DNA of 64,000 bases from Pseudomonas fluorescens (GCF_902497875.1 NZ_CABVHY010000001.1:186001-250000), one strand, 5' to 3'; positions 1-9,306 are shown, counted from the stretch's first letter. Made by a program: numbers and translations. Notes: a model not told the origin generated them from the sequence alone.

Positions 1-455
1 TACGGGGCCGGGTCCTCGCGCCCTCCCGGCAAGATTTCCCCTCAGTCTGTGGTGACCTTGCTCCACTTTTAAAGGGCAAGGTGGTGCTTGATGCTTGCAA
101 TCCTTCACCTGACGATTCCAATGCGTTATCGCGCGAGGCGGCGCAAACAAGTGTAGGAGCTACGTCGGCCAGATTGCTGGCTGGAGCGCGGCTGGTGCGT
201 GCTTTTAGCGCTGTAGACGCGACGGCGATCGAAGCGTCTGCAAATCGCTCAGTGGACAAATTGGGTGTGCCTTTGGCTGGAGATGATCGAGAAGCGGTAC
301 AGATTGCCTCGCAGCTTGTGCTGGATGCGGGTTGCGAACCCGTAGTCGTTGGCAAACTGGCCGACGCCAAAAGTTTCCAACGAGGGGGCCCAGGCTTTCG
401 CGCCAACACCAATGCATCTGAGTTACGTCGGCTTTTAGGGTTGGCGCAGGAGTAA
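1..455 (+). CDS. NAD(P)-binding F420-reductase-like protein, 3' part
   Basis: The reading frame is open from the left edge (codons in phase with position 3) to a TAA at 453-455, so the 5' end lies outside the window. The visible 150 residues contain LLKGKVVLDACNP, the end of the Rossmann-type domain of NADPH-dependent F420 reductase-like and NADP oxidoreductase proteins, followed by the typical substrate-side region (GARLVRAFSAV, then RGGPGFR). The N-terminal dinucleotide-binding glycine motif is not in the window. The internal ATG/GTG near 81 is not the real start. Cofactor preference cannot be judged. It ends 20 bp from the stop of the convergent LacI gene and is probably functionally unrelated to it. 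Confidence 0.7.
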   Translation, partial: RGRVLAPSRQDFPSVCGDLAPLLKGKVVLDACNPSPDDSNALSREAAQTSVGATSARLLAGARLVRAFSAVDATAIEASANRSVDKLGVPLAGDDREAVQIASQLVLDAGCEPVVVGKLADAKSFQRGGPGFRANTNASELRRLLGLAQE

Positions 456-475
456 ACCTCCTGAAATGGATCTGG

Positions 476-1480
476 TCAGCGCTCATTGACCACAGCTGTG
501 CTATTGCGCAATGTCAACTCAAAGGGCAATACCACATGACGCTGGGCAATCGGTTTCTTCTCAATCAGAGCAATCAACATCTCGACGGCTTTCTGGCCGA
601 AGAGTTCGGCGGGTTGCGCGATGGTCGTCAGGGGTGGATCGCAGTACGCCGCGAAGGGGATGTCGTCGAAACCCACCAATGAAATATCCTCGGGTACTCG
701 CAAGCCCTGTTGCTTGATTCGTTTCAACGCGCCGATGGCCATTTCATCGTTTTCGCAAAAGAGCGCGGAGGGACGGTCGGGCAGCTCCAGCATCGCTGCT
801 GCACCGTCATGACCGGCCTTCAAGCTGAAATCACCGTGGCAGATCAGAGCGGGGTCGGACGCGATTCCGGCCTGGCGCAATGCATCCTGATAACCGGCCA
901 CACGGTCGCGGGTCAGCGGGCTGCTTTTCGGGCCTTTGATCAGGCCGATCCGGCGGTGTCCCAGTTCGATCAGATGCTCGGTCATGGCCTTGGCTGCCGC
1001 GCGGTTATCGAGGCTGATCGTGGGATGGCGGCCGCCTTGAATCACCTCACAGGCGTTGACGATAGGAGGAAACTCGGCGCTGGGGAAGGGCGCTTCAAAA
1101 GGGTCGTAGGCGCGCAGCTGGATCACGCCATCGGCCTGATGGGCGTACACCAGCTCGGCGAATTCCCGTTCGATTTCCTCGCGGCCCTGGGTGTCGCACA
1201 GCAAAAGCCGGTACCCGGCGATCTGGGCAGCCTGTTGGGCACCGCTGATCACCCGGGCGAAAAAAGTGTTGGCGATTGCCGGCACCAGAATCACCAGGTT
1301 GCCGGTTCTACGCGAGCGAAACTGCACCGCCATCAGGTTCGGCCGATAACCGGCCTTTTCCACGGCGGCGTTGACCTTGTCCCGGGTGTCGGGGAGCACG
1401 CGCTCAGGCGACTTCAAGGTTCTGGATACCGTGGCCACCGAGACGCCGGCAAGCCGGGCTACTTCACGGATATTGGACAA
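476..1480 (-). CDS. LacI-family transcriptional repressor
   Basis: The protein has about 334 residues. The N-terminal helix-turn-helix reads SNIREVARLAGVSVATVSRT, followed by the hinge (KAGYRPNLMA) and a periplasmic-binding-protein-like effector domain ending in DISLVGFDDIPFAAYCDPP. The open frame extends to an ATG at 1582, but LacI proteins begin right at the HTH. A TTG at 1480 preceded by GAGGTGGTC gives exactly MSNIREV, so I prefer it; a GTG at 1486 is the other option. It is divergent from the Gfo/Idh-isomerase-permease genes, and a perfect palindrome lies in the shared intergenic region. It most likely represses those genes and is induced by their sugar or polyol. The effector is unknown. 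Confidence 0.9.
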   Translation of the reverse strand: MSNIREVARLAGVSVATVSRTLKSPERVLPDTRDKVNAAVEKAGYRPNLMAVQFRSRRTGNLVILVPAIANTFFARVISGAQQAAQIAGYRLLLCDTQGREEIEREFAELVYAHQADGVIQLRAYDPFEAPFPSAEFPPIVNACEVIQGGRHPTISLDNRAAAKAMTEHLIELGHRRIGLIKGPKSSPLTRDRVAGYQDALRQAGIASDPALICHGDFSLKAGHDGAAAMLELPDRPSALFCENDEMAIGALKRIKQQGLRVPEDISLVGFDDIPFAAYCDPPLTTIAQPAELFGQKAVEMLIALIEKKPIAQRHVVLPFELTLRNSTAVVNER

Positions 1481-1604
1481 GACCACCTCGTTGTCGAACT
1501 GTGCGGCTGGCGAGCTTAGCGCAAGTCGGCCGTGCCCTGAAATGTTCGTGGATTTTAATCCGGGATTTGACACTTCGCACAACAGGGCCTAAATTTCCGT
1601 GACG

Positions 1605-1620
1605 ATGTAACCGGTTACAT
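1605..1620. promoter_or_regulatory. Palindromic LacI-type operator
   Basis: ATGTAACCGGTTACAT is a perfect 16-bp palindrome with the central CG typical of LacI/GalR-family operators. It sits between the divergent LacI gene and the Gfo/Idh/MocA gene, 62 bp before the latter's ATG. Assignment to the adjacent regulator is inferred from position. Confidence 0.75.
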
Positions 1621-1681
1621 TGGCGTAGGGCTTCATTTCTGAAAAGCCGCCTGAATCCGCCTCAAACAGAGAAGAGTTGCG

Positions 1682-2848
1682 ATGAGTGTTCCAGTGCCAA
1701 AAATAAGAATGGGGTTTGTCGGGGGCGGCGAAGGCGCCTTCATTGGCAAAGCCCACCGTCAGGCGGCCGGGCTCGATGGGCGTTTTGAACTGGTGTGCGG
1801 TGCGTTCAGCCGGGACGCGCGCAACAATCAGGACACGGGCGCGGCGCTCGGATTGCCCGCTTCCCGGTGCTACAGCGACTGGCAGCACATGCTGGATGCC
1901 GAGCGCGCGCAACCCGCCGATCAACGCATGGAGCTGCTGATCATTGTCACCCCCAATCATCTGCATGCCCCAATTGCCAGCCAGGCGCTGAGCGCGGGGT
2001 TTCATGTGTTCAGCGAGAAGCCCGCGGCGCTGAATCTGTCCGAGCTGCTGGCCCTCGAGAGCGTAGTGAAAACCAGCGACCGCCTTTATGGATTGGCCCA
2101 CACGTATCTCGGTTATCCGATGGTCTGGCAGGCGCGGGAAATGGTTCGCAACGGCGTGATCGGCGCGGTGCGCAAGGTGATCGTCGAGTACCCACAGGGC
2201 TGGCTGAGCCAGGATGTGGCCGGGCAGGGCAACAAGCAGGCCGGTTGGCGAGATCGGCCCGAGCTATCCGGGTTGGGCGGCTGCATTGGTGATATCGGTA
2301 CTCATGCCTTTTCCTTGGCGGAGTTCGTGGCGGATCAATCCATAAGCCACCTGTGCGCGATGTTGGGCACGCACATTGCCGGCCGGCAACTGGACGACGA
2401 TGCCGCGATGCTGTTCAAGATGGTCGACGGCGCGAGCGGTGTATTGATCGCCAGCCAGGTCTGTGCTGGTGAAGAGAACCCGTTGAAGGTCCGCGTCTAC
2501 GGCGACAAGGGCGGGCTGGAGTGGCGTCAGGAAGAACCGTCGAGCCTGATTCATCGTTCTCTTGATCAACCGTTGCGCATCCTGCGTTCCGGTGTCGGCC
2601 AGCCCTGGTTGTGTGAGGCCGCGATCAAGCGCATGCGTTTGCCCGCCGGGCACCCCGAAGGTTATCTGGAGGCCATGGCAAACCTCTACGGCGACTTCGC
2701 CAACGCGATCCGCAGCAACGTCGAAGACCACGATGCCCCCGGTGTGCCAGGCATCGAAGTGGGATTGCGCGGCATGGCCTTCATCGAAGCCGTGATCGCC
2801 AACCATCGTGGCGACACGAAGTGGACCGAACTGGTCTGCCATCCATGA
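1682..2848 (+). CDS. Gfo/Idh/MocA-family oxidoreductase
   Basis: This 388-residue NAD(P)-dependent sugar/polyol dehydrogenase has an N-terminal Rossmann fold (GFVGGGEGAFIG, residues about 11-22), the family EKP motif (VFSEKPAALN, near 112) and the catalytic-domain motif GDIGTHAFSLAEF with the conserved His. The ATG at 1682 follows AGAGAAGAG. It is the first gene of a three-gene cluster controlled by the divergent LacI regulator. Its stop overlaps the next start (ATGA). The pairing with a xylose-isomerase-like TIM barrel and a permease is common for inositol-, keto-sugar- or glycoside-oxidation pathways. The substrate cannot be read from sequence. Confidence 0.92.
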   Translation: MSVPVPKIRMGFVGGGEGAFIGKAHRQAAGLDGRFELVCGAFSRDARNNQDTGAALGLPASRCYSDWQHMLDAERAQPADQRMELLIIVTPNHLHAPIASQALSAGFHVFSEKPAALNLSELLALESVVKTSDRLYGLAHTYLGYPMVWQAREMVRNGVIGAVRKVIVEYPQGWLSQDVAGQGNKQAGWRDRPELSGLGGCIGDIGTHAFSLAEFVADQSISHLCAMLGTHIAGRQLDDDAAMLFKMVDGASGVLIASQVCAGEENPLKVRVYGDKGGLEWRQEEPSSLIHRSLDQPLRILRSGVGQPWLCEAAIKRMRLPAGHPEGYLEAMANLYGDFANAIRSNVEDHDAPGVPGIEVGLRGMAFIEAVIANHRGDTKWTELVCHP

Positions 2849-3948
2849 ACCCGGAGAATCCTCCCGTGAACCCCACGCCCCAACCCCCGACAGGCCTGCG
2901 CGGTCCAGGTATTTTCCTGGCGCAGTTCATGTCCGCCGAAGCGCCATTCGATACGCTGGCCAATATTGCTCACTGGGCGGCGTCCCAGGGCTACAAGGCC
3001 GTTCAGTTACCCACCTTGGGCACGCAATACATCGACCTGGCGCGCGCCGCCGAAAGCCAGAGCTACTGCGATGAATTAATAGCCGTGTGTGCTCAAGCGG
3101 GCGTCAAGATCAGTGAGTTGTCGACGCACCTGCAGGGCCAACTGGTAGCGGTGCATCCGGCGTTCGATGCCTTGTTCGATGACTTTGCGCCCGCGCATTT
3201 ACGCGGTCAGCCTCAGGCGCGGACCGAATGGGCCATCAATCAATTGAAGCTGGCGGCCCGCGCCAGTCAGCGGTTGGGGTTGAAGGCCCACGCGACGTTT
3301 TCCGGCGCGCTGCTCTGGCCGTATCTCTACCCATGGCCGCAACGGCCGAGTGGTTTGGTCGAGCAAGGTTTTGCAGAACTGGCCAAGCGCTGGCTGCCCA
3401 TCCTCGATTGTTTCGAAGAGGCCGGCGTTGATTTGTGCTACGAGATCCACCCCGGCGAAGACCTGCACGACGGAGCCTCGTTCGAGCGTTTTCTAGACGC
3501 TGTTAATCACCATCCACGCGCCACCATCCTGTATGACCCGAGTCATCTGCTGCTCCAGCAAATGGACTACCTGGGTTTCATCGATCGCTACCACGACCGC
3601 ATCCGCATGTTCCACGTCAAGGACGCCGAGTTCCGGCCCGATGCCCGTTCGGGTGTCTACGGCGGTTATCAGGGATGGGTCGACCGGCCGGGCCGCTTCC
3701 GTTCCCTGGGCGATGGCCAGATCGACTTCAAATCGATCTTCAGCAAACTGACCCAATACGACTTCGCCGGTTGGGCGGTGCTGGAGTGGGAGTGTTGTTT
3801 GAAGGATTCCGCACAGGGCGCCGCGCAAGGAGCGGCGTTCATTGAGCAGCACATGATTACCAAGACCCGAAAGGCGTTCGATGATTTCGCCAGCGTGTCG
3901 TCCGACGAAGGTTTCAATCGACGACTGTTGGGTTTGCCCGACGCCTGA
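2845..3948 (+). CDS. Sugar phosphate isomerase/epimerase-like TIM barrel
   Basis: This 367-residue AP-endonuclease-2/xylose-isomerase-like protein carries the expected divalent-metal ligands in order: Glu in CYEIHPGEDLHDG, Asp/His in YDPSHLLLQ, His in FHVKDAE and Glu near the end in VLEWECC. An in-frame GTG at 2821 would lengthen it by eight residues. The ATG at 2845 forms an ATGA overlap with the upstream stop and is preferred. It probably isomerises, epimerises or eliminates on the keto product of the upstream dehydrogenase (inference from adjacency and translational coupling). Confidence 0.9.
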   Translation: MNPENPPVNPTPQPPTGLRGPGIFLAQFMSAEAPFDTLANIAHWAASQGYKAVQLPTLGTQYIDLARAAESQSYCDELIAVCAQAGVKISELSTHLQGQLVAVHPAFDALFDDFAPAHLRGQPQARTEWAINQLKLAARASQRLGLKAHATFSGALLWPYLYPWPQRPSGLVEQGFAELAKRWLPILDCFEEAGVDLCYEIHPGEDLHDGASFERFLDAVNHHPRATILYDPSHLLLQQMDYLGFIDRYHDRIRMFHVKDAEFRPDARSGVYGGYQGWVDRPGRFRSLGDGQIDFKSIFSKLTQYDFAGWAVLEWECCLKDSAQGAAQGAAFIEQHMITKTRKAFDDFASVSSDEGFNRRLLGLPDA

Positions 3949-4004
3949 AGACAACCTTGTTCGTTCCTCTCTCCAAAAAGAAAAACAATAAGACGGTGAC
4001 TGTT

Positions 4005-5237
4005 ATGACCATGATGACCGCGCGATTAAGCGCAATGATGTTCCTGCAATTCTTTATCTGGGGCGGATGGTTCGTCACCCTGGGTACATTTCTCGCCAGT
4101 AACCTGGGCGCCAGCGGCGGTCAGATTGGCATGGCGTTCTCGACACAGTCCTGGGGCGCGATCATCGCGCCCTTTGTGATCGGTTTGATCGCCGACCGTT
4201 TCTTCAATGCCGAGCGCATCCTCGCAGTGCTGCACCTGGTAGGCGCCGTGTTGCTGTACCAGCTTTATCGAGCGCCAGACTTCAGCACGTTTTATCCGTT
4301 TGTGCTGGCCTACATGATGATCTACATGCCGACATTGGCATTAGTCAATTCAGTCGCGTTCCGGCAGATGAGTGACCCGGCCCTGGAGTTTTCCCGTATT
4401 CGCGTGTGGGGCACCATCGGTTGGATTGTGGCCGGCGTGGTGATCAGTTTTGTGTTTGCCTGGGATTCCCAAACCGCGATTTCGTCAGGCGGGTTGCGCA
4501 ATACCTTTCTGATGTCGGCGATTGCGTCCCTCGTTCTGGGTCTCTACAGCTTTACCTTGCCGCGCACCGCACCACTGAAGCCAGAGTCGAGCAATGGTGG
4601 CCTCAAGCAAATGCTCGGGCTGGATGCCTTGGGCTTGCTCAAAGACCGCAGCTACCTGGTGTTCTTCATCGCGTCCATCTTGATCTGCATTCCGTTGGCG
4701 TTTTATTACCAGAATGCCAATCCGTTTCTGGCGGAAATCGGCGTGACCAACCCCACGGCGAAAATGGCCATCGGTCAGGTCTCCGAAGTGCTGTTCATGC
4801 TGCTTCTGCCGCTGTTCATTCAGCGCTTCGGTATCAAAATCGCGCTCTTGGTGGGGATGCTGGCGTGGGCCTTGCGCTACCTGTTGTTCGCCTACGGTAA
4901 CAATGGCGACTTGGCCTTCATGCTGTTCACCGGCATCGCCCTGCACGGCATCTGCTACGACTTCTTCTTCGTCTCGGGCCAGATCTACACCGACGCAAAA
5001 GCCTCGGAACGCTTCAGAAGCTCCGCCCAAGGCCTGATTACCCTGGCGACCTACGGCCTGGGCATGCTGATTGGCTTCTGGGTAGCAGGGCAGGTGACCG
5101 ACCATTACGCCTTCGCGGACAGCCATGACTGGAAAAGCATCTGGTTATTTCCGGCAGGGTTTGCGTTAGCGATTTTTTTCTGTTTTTCGCTGACGTTCAA
5201 GGGCCGGCAAGCGGCAGTTGCGCAATCGACTGTCTAA
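4005..5237 (+). CDS. NupG-type MFS nucleoside/sugar:H+ symporter
   Basis: This polytopic inner-membrane protein of about 410 residues has twelve hydrophobic segments. The first loop, GGWFVTLGTFLASNLGASG, is characteristic of the nucleoside:H+ symporter family. A TTG 48 bp upstream is in frame, but the ATG at 4005 (MTMMTARLSAMM) places the first membrane helix at the usual position. It closes the LacI-controlled cluster. Members of this family paired with Gfo/Idh dehydrogenases often carry glycosides or modified sugars instead of nucleosides, so the substrate is open. Confidence 0.88.
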   Translation: MTMMTARLSAMMFLQFFIWGGWFVTLGTFLASNLGASGGQIGMAFSTQSWGAIIAPFVIGLIADRFFNAERILAVLHLVGAVLLYQLYRAPDFSTFYPFVLAYMMIYMPTLALVNSVAFRQMSDPALEFSRIRVWGTIGWIVAGVVISFVFAWDSQTAISSGGLRNTFLMSAIASLVLGLYSFTLPRTAPLKPESSNGGLKQMLGLDALGLLKDRSYLVFFIASILICIPLAFYYQNANPFLAEIGVTNPTAKMAIGQVSEVLFMLLLPLFIQRFGIKIALLVGMLAWALRYLLFAYGNNGDLAFMLFTGIALHGICYDFFFVSGQIYTDAKASERFRSSAQGLITLATYGLGMLIGFWVAGQVTDHYAFADSHDWKSIWLFPAGFALAIFFCFSLTFKGRQAAVAQSTV

Positions 5238-5543
5238 CGACCTGTTCTTGGATTACGAAGCTGGACTGCTGGATGTGGTGATCGCTAAACGCAAGATGGA
5301 AGTGGCGGTAATCGGTGATGAAATCCGCACCCGGCATCTGGTCCAGCCTTTGGAGTCGTTGCTGACTGAAGGACTGATGTCTGGCACTCGCCTGACCTGA
5401 TGTTTCCTGGAAGGCTGGGTAGCCCGGGAATACTGCGCCTGAAACTCTTGTCATGTCCTTTAGGCGGCATCTGCTGGCTCATCGGCGTTAGTCGGTAGCC
5501 AGCAAGCACGTTAGAGTCGTCGTAACGTTCCTGGCAACCCCGG
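5238..5543. other. Intergenic stretch without recognised gene
   Basis: This region of about 300 bp holds a 60-codon plus-strand reading frame starting inside the permease gene (5218-5400). It has no ribosome-binding site I can see and no recognisable motif. I see no clear terminator hairpin or promoter. Confidence 0.4.
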
Positions 5544-5555
5544 ATGCTGATCCTT

Positions 5556-6554
5556 ATGACTCGCCCTCGCTTCTTGCCCGACAACTTCACCCTGACCCTG
5601 GTCGGCGTGGTGATTCTCGCCAGCCTGCTGCCCGCCAGCGGTCAGATAGCGGTCGGTTTTGGCTGGCTGACCAACATCGCCATTGCCCTGCTGTTTTTTC
5701 TGCATGGCGCCAAACTGTCGCGCGAATCGATCATCGCCGGTGCCGGCCACTGGCGCCTGCACTTGCTGGTGTTTGGCCTTACCTTTGTTCTGTTCCCGCT
5801 TGTCGGTCTGGCACTCAAGCCTTTGCTGTCGCCGATGATCGGCAACGACCTGTATATGGGCATGCTCTACCTCTGTGCGCTTCCCGCGACGGTACAGTCG
5901 GCGATTGCGTTCACCTCTCTGGCTCGTGGAAACATTCCTGCGGCGATTTGCAGTGCGGCGGCATCCAGTCTGTTCGGGATTTTTCTCACGCCGTTGCTGG
6001 TGACATTGCTGCTGAATGTGCAGGGTGATGGAGGCTCGACGCTCGATGCGATGCTGAAGATCAGCGTGCAACTGTTGCTGCCGTTCGTTGCCGGGCAGAT
6101 CGCTCGACGCTATATCGGCAGCTGGGTGGCGCGCAACAAGAGTTGGCTCAGGTTTGTTGATCAGGGCTCGATTCTGTTAGTGGTCTACGGTGCTTTCAGT
6201 GAGGCGGTGATCGAAGGTATCTGGCATCAGATTCCGCTATGGCAGTTGGCTGGGCTGGTCGTCGTCTGCTGCATCGTACTGGCGTTGGTATTGCTGGCGT
6301 CCGCCGTACTGGGCAAAGCCTTCGGCTTCAATCAGGAAGACCGCATCACCATCCTCTTCTGTGGTTCAAAGAAAAGCTTGGCGACAGGTGTGCCGATGGC
6401 CCAGGTGCTGTTCGCCGGCAGCACCATTGGTGTGTTGATCCTGCCGTTGATGTTGTTCCACCAGATTCAGCTGATGGTCTGTGCAGTGCTGGCGCAGCGC
6501 TATGCAAATCGCCCGGAATCGATCGCCGAATTGATGGGCCAGGTAGACCCTTGA
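5556..6554 (+). CDS. SBF/BASS-family transporter (YfeH-like)
   Basis: This inner-membrane protein of about 332 residues and roughly ten membrane segments belongs to the bile-acid:sodium symporter superfamily, SBF-like branch. Signature stretches are FLHGAKLSRE in the third segment region, LCALPATVQSAIAFTSLARG, and FCGSKKSLATGVPMAQVLF, the usual signature near the C-terminal crossover. Two ATGs are possible (5544 and 5556). The second gives the family-typical MTRPRFLPDNF start. It stands alone, and the native substrate of this subfamily is not settled. Confidence 0.88.
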   Translation: MTRPRFLPDNFTLTLVGVVILASLLPASGQIAVGFGWLTNIAIALLFFLHGAKLSRESIIAGAGHWRLHLLVFGLTFVLFPLVGLALKPLLSPMIGNDLYMGMLYLCALPATVQSAIAFTSLARGNIPAAICSAAASSLFGIFLTPLLVTLLLNVQGDGGSTLDAMLKISVQLLLPFVAGQIARRYIGSWVARNKSWLRFVDQGSILLVVYGAFSEAVIEGIWHQIPLWQLAGLVVVCCIVLALVLLASAVLGKAFGFNQEDRITILFCGSKKSLATGVPMAQVLFAGSTIGVLILPLMLFHQIQLMVCAVLAQRYANRPESIAELMGQVDP

Positions 6555-6672
6555 TAACCACGACCAGTTCCAGTTTGTGTGCGGCCAGTAAAAATCCTGG
6601 GTAGTTGAGTGGGTCGCACAGCACCACATCGCCTTTCTCCGTCCCTGGGGACTTCCCGTCGCCGGCTGCCAA
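6553..6672 (-). pseudogene. Remnant of a PLP-aminotransferase/MocR-like protein
   Basis: On the minus strand a short stretch reads KGDVVLCDPLNYPGFLLAA, followed by HKLELVVV. This matches the pattern PGDxVxxExPxYPGxxxA...G that surrounds the start of the large domain in fold-type-I aminotransferases and MocR regulators. Nothing recognisable continues on either side, so I read it as a roughly 40-codon relic trapped between two intact transporter genes. The assignment rests on one motif. Confidence 0.35.
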
Positions 6673-6719
6673 TCCGCTGGAAGGTGTTTGCTGTTGCGCA
6701 GCTCAAACTCCTCACAGGA

Positions 6720-7910
6720 TCATCGAAGGGGCGTAGCCGTTCGCGATACGAGCAACGCCAGTACCGCAGCCACCAGAAGAAATAATCCACTGGCGATGAA
6801 GGTGGCCTGGTAGCCAACTCCGTCATATAGCAACCCACCCACCGTCGCGCCAAGCGTGATAGCCAACTGAATCACCGCCACCATCAGACCGCCACCGGTT
6901 TCGGCATCTCGTGGAAGTGTGCGTGATAGCCATGTGAACCAGCCTACAGGTGCGCATGTAGCAATCAGACCCCACACCCCCAGCAAAACTGCGGTAGTCC
7001 ACATCGAGCTGCCATAGGCAAGTAGAGCCACGGCAATTCCCGACATCAAAAGTGGAATGATCACCAGCACCCGGTAAAGACTTCGGTTCAACACCGAGCC
7101 GATCACCATCGTGCCCACCAACCCGGCCACCCCAATAATCAGCAGTACCAGGGACAGTCCAGACACTTCAACATGGGTCACCGACTCAAGAAACGGGCGC
7201 AGATAGGTGAATAACGTGAACTGCCCCATAAACAAAAATGCCACTGCTGCCATGCCCAGCGCGACTTTGGCGCTACCTAGCAGCCGAAACACATCAGTTG
7301 CAGATCCAGACTTATTCTGACCAGGCATTTTCGGCAACGTAAATGCTTGCCAACAGAGCGCTACAGCTGCAAGCGGCACCACACAAAAGAACGCTCCTCG
7401 CCAGCCGATCAGTCCGCCCATGAAACTACCAATGGGTGCGGCGACCGCAGTAGCCAAGGCGGTGCCGCCCTGAATCACAGCGATGGCCTTAGGCACAAAG
7501 CCTTCTGGCGCAATCCGCATCATGACGGCGGTTGACATTGCCCAGCTACCACCAATCGCGACACCTAAAATTGCGCGTCCAACCATCAGTGTCGAGTAGT
7601 TTGGGGCAAAGGCGACGAGCGTGCCGGAGGCAATCATCAATGCCGTCAGGAAAAGTAAAACGGGCCTGCGGTCGAGCCGGCGAATTGCAGAGGAGATGAA
7701 AAGGCTGGTGACGACGGCGAAGATGCCTGAAATGGAAATCGCTTGTCCGGCCTGGCCCTCTGTCAGCGCGAGATCGCTCGCAATCGGTGTGAGCAAGCTG
7801 ACCGGAAGGAATTCGGAAGTCACCAGGGCAAAGGCGCACAGAGACATCGCCAGGACTGCTCCCCATACCTGTCGGCTCGCTGCTTGAATAGGTAAGGCGG
7901 TACTGCTCAT
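6720..7910 (-). CDS. DHA1-family MFS exporter, NepI-like
   Basis: This 396-residue, twelve-segment MFS protein starts MSSTALPIQAA. EFLPVSLLTPIASDL in helix 1 and CAPVGWFTWLSRTL in the second half correspond closely to E. coli NepI, a purine ribonucleoside exporter. The GRAILGVAIGGSWAMS stretch is the DHA1 motif region in helix 4. It lies downstream of an exported hydrolase gene on the same strand but is separated from it by about 175 bp and a likely terminator. Export of a nucleoside or drug-like compound is a family-level expectation only. Confidence 0.88.
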   Translation of the reverse strand: MSSTALPIQAASRQVWGAVLAMSLCAFALVTSEFLPVSLLTPIASDLALTEGQAGQAISISGIFAVVTSLFISSAIRRLDRRPVLLFLTALMIASGTLVAFAPNYSTLMVGRAILGVAIGGSWAMSTAVMMRIAPEGFVPKAIAVIQGGTALATAVAAPIGSFMGGLIGWRGAFFCVVPLAAVALCWQAFTLPKMPGQNKSGSATDVFRLLGSAKVALGMAAVAFLFMGQFTLFTYLRPFLESVTHVEVSGLSLVLLIIGVAGLVGTMVIGSVLNRSLYRVLVIIPLLMSGIAVALLAYGSSMWTTAVLLGVWGLIATCAPVGWFTWLSRTLPRDAETGGGLMVAVIQLAITLGATVGGLLYDGVGYQATFIASGLFLLVAAVLALLVSRTATPLR

Positions 7911-8029
7911 CTAATCTCCTCCAATACGTAAAGCTCCAACGCCTGCGAAGACAGCATGGCGTCGGCATTACTGTGCGGGTGCATAGCGTGTTTCCGGGCT
8001 CAGAACTATTGAGCTGAATGAAAGCGAAA

Positions 8030-8051
8030 GGCCCTACTCAATGGCAGGGCC
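8030..8051 (-). terminator. Probable terminator of the exported hydrolase gene
   Basis: The 6-bp arms GGCCCT/AGGGCC, 10 bp apart, lie just past the hydrolase stop. Read on the minus strand, the hairpin is followed by a T-rich tract (TTTCGCTTTC). Confidence 0.5.
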
Positions 8052-8086
8052 AGGCATTCGGTTGTCGCGTCGTTCAACGACTAATG

Positions 8087-9115
8087 TCACTTGAGGTTGG
8101 ATTGGAAGAACGAGGTCAGCTTGGCAAGCGGGATAAGGTCGACCCGATCATAGAGATCCACATGGCCCGCGCCTGGAATGATGACAAGCTCTTTGGGTTG
8201 GCCAGCCAGTCGATAGGCCTCTTCACTGAACTCGCGCGAGTGAGCGTTTTCGCCGGCGATGAACAGCATGGGGCGTGGTGAGATCGTCTCGATATCGTTG
8301 AACGGATAGAAGTTCATGAACTTGGCGTTGCTGGTCAGCGTCGGGTGAGTGGTCAGTAAAGGTGACTGGCCTTTGGGGGTGAATTCGCCGCGAGGCGTGC
8401 GGTAGAAATCGTAGAACTCGCGCTCGATAACGTTGGATTTGTCAGTCAGCTCATGGACAGTGCCGCTGGTGTACTTGGTTTCGCCACCGGTGAACTCGGC
8501 ATAACGCTGCTCGGCAGCAGCGGCGATAGCTTGCTTCCTCTGCTCTACGGTCATGGAATGCTTCAAGCCGTTTCGGTTGGCCGCGCCCATGTCATACATG
8601 CTGACCGTAGCAACGGCCTTCATCCGGGGATCAATCTTGGCCGCGCTGATAACGAAGCTCCCGCTACCACATATGCCCAAGACACCAATCCGGTTCCGAT
8701 CTACGAATGCCTGGGTGCCCAGGTAATCCACTGCGGCGCTGAAGTCTTCAGCATAGATTTCAGGCGACACCAAGTTGCGCGGCTGACCATCGCTCTCGCC
8801 CCAGAACGACAGATCGATGGCAAGGGTCACGAAACCGTGCTCTGCCAGTTTCTGAGCATAAAGATTTGAGCTTTGCTCTTTAACCGCCCCCATAGGATGG
8901 CCAACGATGATTGCGGGGTTCTTGCTACCCGCTTTGAAGCCTTTAGGAACAAACAGGTTCCCGACGGTGTTCATCTGGTACTGATTTTTGAAGGTCACCT
9001 TCTGCAAAGTGACCTTGTCGCTTTTGTAGAAATTATCAGCTCCATTGGACATATCTGCTCCCGTTGCGGAAAGCGACGCCATCAGAAGGCCGAACAACAT
9101 AACGAGTTTTCTCAT
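8087..9115 (-). CDS. Exported alpha/beta hydrolase (dienelactone-hydrolase-like)
   Basis: The protein has about 342 residues. An N-terminal signal peptide (MRKLVMLFGLLMASLSATGA) indicates export. The alpha/beta-hydrolase core has a nucleophile elbow reading GICGSGSF, with Cys in the nucleophile position as in dienelactone hydrolases, and a C-terminal catalytic His in IPGAGHVDLYD. The ATG at 9115 is preferred over 9148 because GGGAG precedes it and the signal peptide begins there. A LysR gene starts divergently about 190 bp away and probably controls it. The substrate is unknown. Confidence 0.87.
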   Translation of the reverse strand: MRKLVMLFGLLMASLSATGADMSNGADNFYKSDKVTLQKVTFKNQYQMNTVGNLFVPKGFKAGSKNPAIIVGHPMGAVKEQSSNLYAQKLAEHGFVTLAIDLSFWGESDGQPRNLVSPEIYAEDFSAAVDYLGTQAFVDRNRIGVLGICGSGSFVISAAKIDPRMKAVATVSMYDMGAANRNGLKHSMTVEQRKQAIAAAAEQRYAEFTGGETKYTSGTVHELTDKSNVIEREFYDFYRTPRGEFTPKGQSPLLTTHPTLTSNAKFMNFYPFNDIETISPRPMLFIAGENAHSREFSEEAYRLAGQPKELVIIPGAGHVDLYDRVDLIPLAKLTSFFQSNLK

Positions 9116-9306
9116 GAGGTGCTCCCGGTTTTTGAATTGGCTGATCAACCTGTTTCCTAGGGCTGGATCAGCGAGTGGTCTGAGCGCATGCCCATGGCTA
9201 CAGGTTGGGCTTGCCCTATTCTCCGGGAATACGTCATCCTTGATAATCTAATGAAAGCTTGTTGCGGTTATAAGCGCAGCTAATCAATCAAGTTAGGCGG
9301 GTCTCG

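Noticed and set aside
5218..5400. 60-codon frame after the NupG-like permease
   Set aside because: It starts inside the permease gene, has no ribosome-binding site or recognisable family, and is not distinguishable from chance.
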